Shown: piece by piece, positions 56,034-64,000 of the stretch | How the letters are laid out: the number at the start of each line of letters is the position of its first letter | How positions within the stretch are numbered: position 1 is the stretch's first letter | Notes under the pieces: model-generated | The model's input: only the letters and a program-made list of their open reading frames with translations | What the model was told of the DNA's origin: nothing | Database searches by the model: none | From: Diorhabda sublineata | Taxonomy: Eukaryota > Arthropoda > Insecta > Coleoptera > Chrysomelidae | NCBI RefSeq assembly: GCF_026230105.1 | Contig: NC_079476.1 | Coordinates: 13,406,709-13,470,708 of the forward strand | Reading direction: 5' to 3' | DNA length: 64,000 bases | Translations under genes and position numbers: made by a program

Positions 56034-56281
56034 TTGTTAAGTTTTTTTAAAAGTACAAGAATAATACTTCCTACTAAAATATTAGTCATTCTCATAACTA
56101 GTCGGTACCCCTAGAACAAGTTATACAGTATCTAAAATATTTTAAATCAGAGGTTAATACGGGCCGATTTTTAGACATCGTCGACCCCCAAAAACAGTTT
56201 TCGGTTCTGTCAATCCATTAGAAACCGATATCGACCCCAAGGGGTCAATATGGGAGACCACTTTGGGAGTCTGTCAAAAGA

Positions 56282-56751
56282 TTTATGTTCACAACGGTCA
56301 TTTACCTCCCATTAAAATATCTGAATATATTATTTATATGACTTAGATTGAAATAGTTTTATAAACTATTGATTTCTTTTGTTACTTTGTATCAGGATAA
56401 TAATTTTCTCTTAAAGCGTTATCTACCTTTTAAAAAAAGTGTGATCTAATTTCAAGATCTGATATTTGGAAATTTATAGTGGCCAACCTGATAATCAATG
56501 ATACTTTTTGACAAATAGGATGGCATAAAAGTTCAAATATCTTGAAGATAGAGTTGGTTTTATGAATAAGAGGTATAACCTCAAAAAATTATCTTGAAAG
56601 ATAGATATTTGTATATTATTAAATAAATGAAAATTATTTCATTAATACATCTATTTATCATATGTAGTTCCTCGTAAATTACATGTGTTTTTGTACAACG
56701 TAGTAGATAAATCAAGTGAATTTGATAATAATTCTTCATTTTTTGTTTTAG
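56282..56751 (+). other. Intron sequence upstream of the rdgB exon
   Basis: AT-rich, no repeat recognised. It ends with the polypyrimidine tract TTCTTCATTTTTTGTTTTAG, a good splice acceptor. Confidence 0.6.
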
Positions 56752-56892
56752 AGAGAAGATGAGGAGAGTTTGGATTGATTTTCGTATAACATAATGCTAT
56801 AGTCCTCGTCAGCCATGCTCATCAAAGAATATCGTATTCCTCTACCTCTAACAGTAGAAGAATACAGAATAGCACAACTTTATATGATAGCA
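56752..56892 (+). CDS. rdgB: rdgB first coding exon (phosphatidylinositol transfer protein)
   Basis: The exon starts after a TTTTGTTTTAG acceptor. It has 63 bases of 5' UTR, then ATG at 56815 and 26 codons, MLIKEYRIPLPLTVEEYRIA followed by QLYMIA, before the donor GTAAGTAT at 56893. As I recall the Drosophila RdgB/PITPNM N-terminus, this is essentially identical to it; class I PITPs and RDGB-beta differ at several of these positions. RdgB carries phosphatidylinositol and phosphatidic acid between endoplasmic reticulum and plasma membrane, supporting phospholipase C signalling, notably in photoreceptors. Only the first strand and start of the first helix of the PITP domain lie here. The next exon (expected to begin KKSREES, phase 0) is not in the window, so the intron exceeds 7.1 kb. 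The untranslated exon(s) upstream must lie to the left. Confidence 0.93.
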
Positions 56893-57268
56893 GTAAGTAT
56901 CAGAATATGCATCTTTATGGCAGTTCCAAACAAATCGCGAATATTTGTAAATACAGATAAGAGATAGGCATACCCTGTCGATACCCAGGCAAAAGAAAAT
57001 TTGTACTCGTATTTACTTGGATTTCCGATGGGTATTGTGCTGCCACATACCTACATCGTGTAAATTTCGAGTTTACACAAGTCTATTTTTAACTTCGCTA
57101 ATAGTTGTAAACGCAAATTTATTATTTATAAAAATTAAGTGGTCGTACAAACAAATATTTGAATTTCTGGATTGGAAACGGGCGGCGTGTGTTTGCAATT
57201 CATGGATATGTGCGAATTAAATTTAAAAGTCGTGTATGTGCTCCGAGGGCTCGATGCTTTGTCTTATA
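56893..57268 (+). other. rdgB intron, start
   Basis: A consensus donor, then AT-rich intron. One chance frame at 57017-57220. No feature before the transposon at 57269. Confidence 0.6.
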
Positions 57269-59132
57269 AAGTATGGTGCAAATGAAAGGAATAAATTCGT
57301 TATACAATTCGTAAACCGGCGACTTTAAGGAAATATCCTGAAACCCATCGATTTTTATTTTAAAACGGGCTATTCGTAAGGATACCTTTTTATTTTTGAA
57401 GTCATCTATATGAGCGCGATGACGTCATCGCTAAAATTTTTAAATGGAAATGTGAGTGTTGTGATACATTATTTGAAAGGTCTTTTAAATACCTATTCAG
57501 CCATATCATTACGTATTTGATTTTTGTATTTGTTTAAAAAATTGATAAAATTTTATTATTACAATAAATATTGATTATATATTACGCATTAAATGCTACG
57601 AAACCTAAATTAAGTGCTCAAATTGTTTACCTTCAGCTAAAATACAATGAGAAAGACGTGCCGCGAACTCTTCTCGAACGTTCTCTATAACTTCCGGAGT
57701 TATTTATATAATCTCAATACGTATCCTTTCTTTGAGTTCATTGATATTTTGTGGTCTTATTTTGGTACACTTTACTTTTCAAGTATCTCCATAAAAAGAA
57801 ATCAAGAGGATTCAAATCAGGTGACCTAGGGGGCCATTCTATTGTTCCTCTTCGACCTATCCACCGATTTGGAAAGACTTTGTTCAAATAGTTGCGCACC
57901 AATACAACATAATATGAAGGCGCACCATCTTGCTGCAGCCATAAATCATTTCTGTTTGGAAACAGAAATTCTAAATATCGAGGACCTGTTAAGGTTTCTT
58001 CAAAAAAGTATGGCCCAATAATCCTATTACCCATTATTTCCGCCCAAACATTAACTTTCTCTGGGTATTGAGTACGGTAATCTTGCATCCAGGGTGGATT
58101 TTCTGTAGCCCAGTACCGATAAGTTTGACGATTAACAGGACCGTTTAGTAGAAATTCAGCTTCATCTGAGAAAAGAACCTTTTTTAAAAACATCAGATCT
58201 CTGTTATTTTGTTTCATCAAAATTTTACAAAACTTAATTCGTCTAACAAAGTCATCTTCCATAAGCTCTTGTACTAAACTTACTTTGTAGGGATGCCACT
58301 TTTCCTTCTTTAGCTTTCTAAGAACTGTTGAACGATCCATGTCACTATCTAATGCTACTTGCCGTGAACTTGTATGAGGATTATCTTGAAAGGCTAACAA
58401 AACATCTAGTTGTTTGTTTTCTGATATTGGTTATCTACTACCTTTAGGGAGGTCTTGGACATGACCCGTTTCTCTGAATTTCTTCTCAATTTTGCTTATA
58501 GTGGATTGTGAAATTGGTTCTTTCTGCGTACGTACTTTATCTCCACCAAACCTAACCAATCATTATTAGAATGTCAATTATTTGTGTTTCAGTCAGCTTC
58601 ATGTTGATAGATACAAAGACTTTTTGATTTCGTCTAATACAATATTACTATCAATCATTTGACAGAGAGTTAATTATGTCCAAGTGTTAATGTTGATGTT
58701 GATAAGGTAACTAGATTTGTAAAAATGGTAAAAAGTAGGTAGATACGACATTTCATTACCAGTGACGGCCTTTACAAAATTTATTTTTGTGTGTCAATAA
58801 ATACATCATACAATACTTAATACATTTTATTAAGAAATCTGTTGAAATTTCATAAATAATATTTGTGACAATACGCAAATCAATTACTGTACATATTGAT
58901 ATGGCTGAATAGGTATTTAAAAGACCTTTCAAATAATGTATTACCATACCCACATTTCCATTTAAAAATTTTAGCGATGACGTCATCACGCTCATATAGA
59001 TGACGTCAAAAATAAAAAGGTATCCTTACGGATAGCCTGTTTCAAAATAAAAGTCGACGGATTTCAGGATTTTTCCTTAAAGTCGCCGGCTTACGAAATA
59101 ACGAATTTATTCCTTTCATTTGCACCATACTG
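57269..59132 (-). mobile_element. Long-TIR DD41D-type transposon in the rdgB intron
   Basis: Terminal inverted repeats of about 265 bp: 57269-57535 and 58865-59132. The right end reads CAGTATGGTGCAAATGAAAG inward; the left has AAGTATGGTGCAAATGAAAG. TA lies outside both ends (57267-57268, 59133-59134). The arms share distinctive blocks such as GGTGCAAATGAAAGGAATAA, CCTTTTTATTTTTGA and GCGATGACGTCATC. Total 1864 bp. The transposase gene in the centre is on the minus strand. Arms this long are unusual for Tc1/mariner elements. Confidence 0.9.
57605..58602 (-). pseudogene. DD41D transposase of the long-TIR element
   Basis: The start is MKLTETQIIDILI at 58602. A frame change leads into the helix-turn-helix, with one further stop near 58430. 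The main open frame (57738-58400) contains SRQVALDSDMDRSTVLRKLK, WHPYKVSLVQELMEDD, VLFSDEAEFLLNGPVNRQTY (first aspartate), VNVWAEIMGNRIIGPYFFEE, LWLQQDGAPSYYVV (second) and WPPRSPDLNPLDFFLWRYLK (third). Forty-one residues lie between the last two. A one-base frameshift after KTTKYQ cuts off the tail, which continues in another frame to GKQFEHLI and TAG at 57605, with one in-frame TAA. All catalytic residues persist, but four lesions make it inactive. Confidence 0.9.
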
Positions 59133-59744
59133 TATATTCTGGAATGTTTGTGCGCTTCTTAATTATACCATTAATCAATAAACTCCTTTTTATAATATGT
59201 ATAATCTCTTCCGAATGACAGTAAATAAGTATAATTTTGAGCTGATTTTCTCAAAGAGTTTTGTTAACAGACTCTCTTTAGCCTGATTCAGAATGGCTAA
59301 TAATTTAGTCAGTTAGCCAGTGATTTAGACGAGTAGTCAATATCCACTAGTCATTTTTCATTCAAACTGTTCAGTGCAAACATCAAATAATGGTCAGAAT
59401 GGACAGGCAAAGACGTCGTACGTAGTTAAATAAAGCTATAAAAACGATCGTGAATATTATTTTGAAGGATGCAGATAATATATCCGAGAAATCAGTGGGT
59501 CAGAAAGTGGATAAGTGAAAGAGAATCGTTTTAGCGTTCCATAATATGTCGTATTCCAAATAACCATTAACAAACTTAAATATCGCAACTTCATTTCAGC
59601 GCGACATTTTGGTATTTTGTGTTGTAAACTAATACTTTTGACTAAACACACGTGTTCAGACTTGATTTCGTAGCAGTTTAGTAGTTAGCTGTACTACTAA
59701 ATTACTAACCGTGTCTAAATTAGGCTTTTTCCTAAAGAATCATC
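59133..59744. other. Unannotated intron sequence
   Basis: AT-rich sequence with no recognised feature. Confidence 0.5.
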
Positions 59745-60530
59745 CATCATCGGGTGGTATGCGGAATTCAAACGTGGCCGAACAAGCATAAGCGAGAGAC
59801 GTGAAAATCGGAAGGGTAACTCTAAAATGTAATTGGAAAACATAGTATACATCACATCAAGATATAATATGAAACTGTTTATACCATTTACATGAGCATT
59901 TTAGCCCAAAAATACTTCTTTCCGAATGGGTAGCACATGTCCTCACATTGAAACAAATAAAAATAATTTTGTGTGCCAGTGAATTAAATTTGAGCTCGAC
60001 AGGATACACCTGAATCGAAAAGGTAGAAATTTGAGTAGATTAGACTTAGCGAAAGTTTTCCAAACCTAACCAAAGAAAACCAAAATGTAACTATCGTCTG
60101 GCAACGTTGTTAATATTAGGATAGATAGAAGGTAGGAGAAGATTCTCTTTCACCAAGATAATATACCGTGTCACAAGTTAATAAAACGATTCAAGGTGTT
60201 GATCTACGAATTGCTCCTACACTCTATATTGTCAATATATCCTCCTGAGCGACTACTCGGTGTTTTAAGACGAATGCTCCATGGAAAGAAAAATCAATCA
60301 TTAAAACAAAAAGCTTATTTTGAGATGGATGTTGAAAATACGTTAGACTGGTTGTATTACTCTCAAAAAATTGTCTTGATAAACGAAACTAAGTTTGGCT
60401 ACGTGTTAAATGGTAAGGCAGAAGCAATGTTACCGTCTTATATAAGAATATACAATTACCAAAATTTTTTGAGCAATTATGTCTGCCAAAGTTTTATTTT
60501 CTACCGTCTCAATTCAGTATTGCTTTAACG
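59745..60530 (+). pseudogene. mariner relic of a third lineage
   Basis: GWYAEFKRGRTSISERRENR at 59757-59815 is the helix-turn-helix linker of a mariner transposase. After about 300 bases without coding logic, ILFHQDNIPCHKLIKRF at 60138-60195 gives the second-aspartate motif. The open frame 60196-60528 continues VLIYELLLHSILSIYPPERL and LRRMLHGKKNQ, aligned with ELLPHPPYSPDLxPSDYxLF, where the third aspartate is lost. It is decayed, with no ends defined. Confidence 0.55.
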
Positions 60531-60952
60531 GTATGGTCTATACACTATTTATTATAGAAAAAGTTTGATTTTGGAAATCAATAATAAGCAGAATACGACA
60601 AATACTTCAGAAAATTCGCAACATGTTAGGAATAACCTCTACAATTTGACATGAGTGCCCTGTGCCCTGTTTAATTTAGATTATCATTACTTTAAATATA
60701 GTTAATCACGTTAAACTTATTTCGTTCTATACTATTATTAAGTACTAGCTTTTATAGAGATAAATAAATCAATATGATAACTATATTTTATTGCTTGGCC
60801 GGGATTATTATTTTTTCAAAATTTACAACATACAATTTTCAAAAACTTGAAACTTTATTAAAATATAACAACAGACGTTAAAACATATTTCTCTGAAACG
60901 AAAATAAATAATATTGAATTTTAACAATTTCAAAAGATATAAATGCAGAGTA

Positions 60953-61090
60953 TTAATCTAAAACATTTTTGTATACTATAAGTTTTTCCGTCGAGTGCAA
61001 ATATGTGTAAATTCTGGACACACGCAAACTGGCTACATATAGTTGACCTCTAATATCTGCCCTTGCTTTTATATGTTTTGAATTGGAATG
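60953..61090 (-). pseudogene. Helitron helicase C-terminal scrap
   Basis: The minus strand reads GQLYVASLRVSRIYTYLHST then EKLIVYKNVLD and a TAA at 60953. It corresponds to helicase motif VI and the last residues of insect Helitron proteins (GQLYVACSRV...KNVVYKEVL). The cysteine of ACSR is replaced here (ASLR). Just upstream, PIPTELPIPIQ-type codons and KARADI mark the remains of the preceding TINKSQGQT motif. It is separated by deletion from the N-terminal part. Confidence 0.65.
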
Positions 61091-61413
61091 GGAAGTTCAG
61101 TGGGAATAATTGGAATCATAATAAATAGCATCTAACCAAAAAATGACACCTAACTTCAAAAATTCAAATAGATTTATTCGCGTAAATTACGAAGTGGGCG
61201 ACATCTGTTAATTTTCTTTCAAACTTCAACAATAAAGCCGGAATACCAACAAATTTTGTTGTTATATAAAAAATAGACAGTTTTATTTGAAATTTTCGTC
61301 TAAATAGTAAAATAATATAACTGTTTAAAGTGCTTTTCTGATAGAAAAACAACCACACATCCATAAGACGCATTTCGAAATAAAAAAAATTGTAGTGTTA
61401 CGAATGTTCTATT

Positions 61414-62124
61414 CTAATGGCCAATAAAACTCTTGTGTCCCTTTTTGGTAGTTTCGTGTCGATATGCAAGTCTGTTCCTCCCGTACTTACATGAACAGAT
61501 ACATTTCCAATACTTAATTACATTATTCAGATTAATTTTCATCTCATGAGACTGGGAAGCTAGACCTGACTTCTGTAGACCATGATATATCTGCCCTTGT
61601 ACAGTAAAAGTTGGTGAAAATCCGGGCATTCTTATCTCTTTATCAACTCCAAGGGATGTCATTTGAAAGTAAGTGTTATACTTTCTTATTTTGCTTAAAA
61701 ATTGCTTTCACTCATCTTAATTGTTTTAACAATAAAGTTTTTAAAGGCTCTTCTGGTTCACCAAGTAGTGGAAGTGAAACTTTACCACTGGAACAGCAGA
61801 TTCCAACAGTTCCATTTTTCCAATCAAAGGGTGATTATGGTATTCAATTGAAAGATCATATTGAAACCCAGTGTACCATTGAATATCAACCAATCCTTCG
61901 CATGAAATTTCGACGGCGCGTGGTCTGCATTTCTGCATTATGAATTCTTCTTGTCTGCGATTGCTCTGGCGTTTCTATCCCATATACCTGAAGAGGAGTT
62001 TCAGATGCTCTCAAAACACTTTGTAGCTCTGCTTGCTGTTGTCTTCCCAGCTCTGCGTGAACCGAAGATTCTTTGCTGCACGGACCCGCGACCAAATTTG
62101 AATAGATTTCCGCTTTCGAGGCAT
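61414..62124 (-). pseudogene. Helitron Rep-helicase N-terminal region
   Basis: The start is MPRKRKS at 62124, then Arg/Gln-rich segments (SVHAELGRQQQAELQSVLRA, EQSQTRRIHNAEMQTTRRRN), typical of the repeat-like N-terminus of these proteins. Next, in shifting frames, FQYDLSIEYHNHPLIGKME and ICCSSGKVSLPLLGEPEEPL match the zinc-binding region before the Helitron_like_N domain. The frame 61414-61662 (MTSLGVDKEIRMPGFSPTFT, VQGQIYHG) begins the Helitron_like_N domain (usually QMTSFGA...PTFKVQGQIYH). It then ends. At least three frame changes are present, and the HUH nuclease motifs downstream are missing. Confidence 0.75.
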
Positions 62125-62171
62125 TTTTAAAGAAAAACAAAGTAGGAATTAAAACCAAAAAGTAAAATCTA

Positions 62172-62390
62172 AAACAAAGAATAGTTTATATTGTTTATAT
62201 AATAACAGAAAAAAATAACAATAAATGAAAGAAAAATTCTAAACATCCAATTGACTACAGTTTCACATCTAGCCGTAAAAATGACATCTAACCTAAAAAA
62301 TTCAAATAGTTTTATACTGCATATATAATGACAGAAAAAAATAACAATAAAGAAAAATTCCAAACAGCTGAAACTATAGTCAATTGGAAC
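62172..62390. repeat. Imperfect tandem repeat in the Helitron leader
   Basis: Two units of about 110 bp share TAATAACAGAAAAAAATAAC/TAATGACAGAAAAAAATAAC and the following AATAAA...GAAAAATTC. ATGACATCTAACCTAAAAAA (62280) also has a near copy at 61143 (ATGACACCTAACTTCAAAAA). Confidence 0.7.
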
Positions 62391-62694
62391 GGATATTGAC
62401 GTAAGTAATATTGTTTTCTATTATGTTGGTAATGCAACGGTATTACATTACTCAGGGTTGGAACTTCATTACTGGACTGCTAGATGGCGTTGAAAAAGAT
62501 AGATTTTGAAATTATTTGACAAATATTTTTTTTATCTTTCGTAAAAAATATTTTTTTTTTCATAAAAAGTATCCTATGTTACTTCTAATACCCCAAAAAA
62601 TATGTGTACAAAGTTTCATGATGATCGGTTAATTAGTTTTCGCTTGAAAGCCAAACAAACAAAAGTACATTCATATTTATAATATAAGTAAGGA

Positions 62695-63289
62695 TTACTA
62701 ATATAAATATCAGTTAAAAAATCAGAAATTACTAGAGTGTATGATATATACTACCTCTTCTATACCAAATTTGTAAACTCTAGTGGGTTAAAGATTTGAC
62801 CTATTCATGAATAAATAAATTCAATTTTAGCTTTATTATGTACTACGTGAAAAAAACCTGAAACAGGTCGATTTTTATTCTCAAATTGACAATTTACAGC
62901 AACCCCTCTGAGTTATAAGCACCATCTCGAAAAAGTTAAATAAAAAAGGGGGTCGAGTGGCACCTTGTTGGAAAGGGACTTTAGTCCTTTGCTTAGCAAT
63001 ATAAAGTTTTTTAAATTTGGTGCAATCATAACTGAGATAATTAATTTTTAAAATGGTAAAATTTTCAGAATACATAATAATTTAGCATAATATTTGGAAT
63101 GTATTTTTCAATATATTTTATAATTAAATTAAATATTCAAAATGACCACCATTCACTTCTTGACAATAACCGAAGCGATTTTGGTTAGGTTAGGTTCGTA
63201 TAATATTTTGTATGACCTCAGTGGTTATTTTGTAAATTTTTTCTGCTACCTCAACTAAATCATCTATTTTGAGAGTTTTGCAGTTTTGC
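62695..63289. other. Unannotated intron sequence
   Basis: AT-rich sequence with no recognised feature. The minus-strand open frame 62881-63075 has no motifs. Confidence 0.5.
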
Positions 63290-64000
63290 ATAAAGAAAAA
63301 TACCATCCTCACAAAGTTCAGTTGCTTCAGGAGTTAAATGAAGATAGTTCTGATAGAAGGTAAGAATTCAGTAAATTGATAATGAACCGAATGAACGAAG
63401 ATTTGCATTTCATAAACAAATTAGTTTTCTCTTATGAAGCAGCCGTTGTATTTAAAAGGAACAATCAACAAACAGAACTGTAAATATTGGAGCAGAGAAA
63501 ATCCTCACTAGATGTGTGAGGCTCACATTCAATATCAATAACAAGAAAATTATTGGGGGCACAGTTAATGGCGAGGTTTATCGAGATTTCCTTATTAACT
63601 TCTTAGTGCCTACATTACAAAGAGTTTTTCCTGATATGTATCATCCAAATGAGATAGATCGATCGATTTACTACCAACAAGATGGAGCTCAATCGTATTT
63701 TGCACAGTTAGAAATAACAACGAGGTGTTTCCCAATATGTGGATTGGAAGACGTGGAACGATCGAATGGCCGGCTGGATCCCCCGATTAGACTCCTCTCG
63801 ATAACTTATTATTGGGTTATTTAAAATCTAAAGTACATTTTAATAGACCAGACATTATTGCTGATTTAAAAGTTAGGATAACGGAAGAAATTAACAAAAT
63901 AACTCCCGAGGTCAAACAAAATGTTGTACGAGAACTGCAAAATCGCCTTGGTTATTGTCAAGAAGTGAATGGTGGTAATTTTGAACATTTAATTAATTGT
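63290..64000 (+). pseudogene. DD41D/DUF4817-type transposase relic, runs to the window end
   Basis: The plus strand reads KKYHPHKVQLLQELNED, a stop, then MNEDLHFINKLVFSYEAAVV, where the first catalytic motif SDEA has become SYEA. After frame changes, 63516-63824 contains KIIGGTVNGEVYRDFLINFL and IYYQQDGAQSYFAQLEITTR (second aspartate). A shifted frame gives GRRGTIEWPAGSP with a TPLD remnant of the third aspartate block, then LKVRITEEINKITPEVKQNV and RLGYCQEVNGGNFEHLIN. The N-terminal domain upstream was not identified. The loss of the first aspartate and several frameshifts make it dead. The 3' end lies beyond the window. Confidence 0.75.

Larger units (their letters stand above)
44782..56273. 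mobile_element. Putative outer hAT element holding the nested insertions
   Basis: The left end CAAGGATTCCCAAACCCTTT with GATCCCC and GACCCCC motifs (44782-44865), and the right end, which inverted reads CAGACTCCCAAAGTGGTCTC with repeated GACCCC (56160-56273), have the paired character of a hAT (Charlie/ZBED-type) transposon. Between them only about 600 bp are not accounted for by the RTE LINE and the LTR element, so the original would be a short hAT derivative. No clean 8-bp duplication is visible (GTTAAAGC versus GTCAAAAG is weak), so the pairing of the two ends is inference. Confidence 0.45.
60780..62694 (-). mobile_element. Internally deleted Helitron
   Basis: The 5' end at 62694 (minus strand TCCTTACTTATATTATAAAT, then GCTTTCAAGCGAAAAC and CGATCATCATGAAACTTTGT) has the form common to insect Helitron 5' ends, lying after a host A. 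About 570 bp of leader precedes the Rep-helicase start at 62124. Only the N-terminal region (61414-62124) and the final helicase segment (60953-61090) remain. The rolling-circle Rep and most helicase motifs are deleted. The 3' end is placed near 60780 by CCCGGCCAAGC, a degenerate relative of the terminal CCCGGGCAAnGCCGGG hairpin. That end is approximate. Confidence 0.7.

Noticed and set aside
56815..56892. Possibility that the RdgB match is a processed pseudogene
   Set aside because: It is cut exactly at a consensus GTAAGT donor after 26 codons and preceded by a proper acceptor, which a retrocopy would not have.
61611..61943. 110-codon plus-strand frame with Ser-rich start
   Set aside because: Antisense of the Helitron N-terminal region, which has a clear family match on the other strand.
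1..64000. A novel multi-gene system
   Set aside because: All strong coding signals resolve to known transposon families or rdgB. The unidentified remnants are broken and not arranged as a cassette.

Overview
The window is AT-rich insect genomic DNA, mostly intergenic or intronic sequence filled with transposable elements. Two things point to an insect. First, a coding exon at 56752-56892 matches the N-terminus of arthropod RdgB, the phosphatidylinositol transfer protein, as I remember that family, and it is bounded by eukaryotic splice signals. Second, there is an env-bearing Ty3/gypsy (errantivirus-type) element alongside many mariner, DD41D, piggyBac, hAT, Helitron, Penelope and RTE/R1 remnants. 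I cannot name the species. I saw no bacterial operon, CRISPR array, rRNA or tRNA.

Region 1-13 kb: a hAT deletion derivative (337-1415) splits an unidentified decayed coding sequence. A second hAT (2956-4504) with a nearly full transposase lies inside a small transposase relic (2320-4634). LINE reverse-transcriptase scraps follow (6.6-7.8 kb). Then comes a rearranged cluster of mariner copies flanked by a pair of inverted unknown repeats (8139-8632 and 10450-10828), a Penelope scrap and a deleted mariner (12290-12969). Region 13-31 kb: scattered relics only, namely mariner, Tc1 and LINE pieces, an R1-type LINE 3' half with its 3' UTR (21.8-22.97 kb), and one almost full-length but frameshifted mariner (26522-27762).

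Region 31-44 kb: an intact DD41D transposon (32118-33438, open transposase, near-perfect terminal repeats, TA target duplication) sits inside a Penelope-like relic. A LINE relic with a (TA)n tail and another mariner follow. A decayed piggyBac (37488-40049, TTAA duplication) carries a PIF/Harbinger-type MITE inserted exactly in its coding sequence. A second PIF/Harbinger derivative lies at 42861-43547, and a possible promoter and first exon ending in a consensus splice donor lies at 43864-44118.

Region 44.8-56.3 kb is a nest. Two hAT-like ends (44782 and 56273) appear to enclose a complete RTE-type LINE with a 5' inversion (45086-48139, 11-bp duplication) and a complete gypsy-class LTR retrotransposon (48211-56033, 218-bp LTRs, 4-bp TTGT duplication, gag-pol-env on the minus strand, pol and env broken). 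Right of the nest, rdgB exon 56752-56892 is read on the plus strand. Its next intron runs to the window end and holds a long-TIR DD41D-type element (57269-59132), a mariner relic, an internally deleted Helitron (60780-62694) and another transposase relic (63290-64000).

I found no new defence or regulatory system. The real signals are one host exon, one possibly active transposon, and several insertions whose breakpoints can be read to the base.
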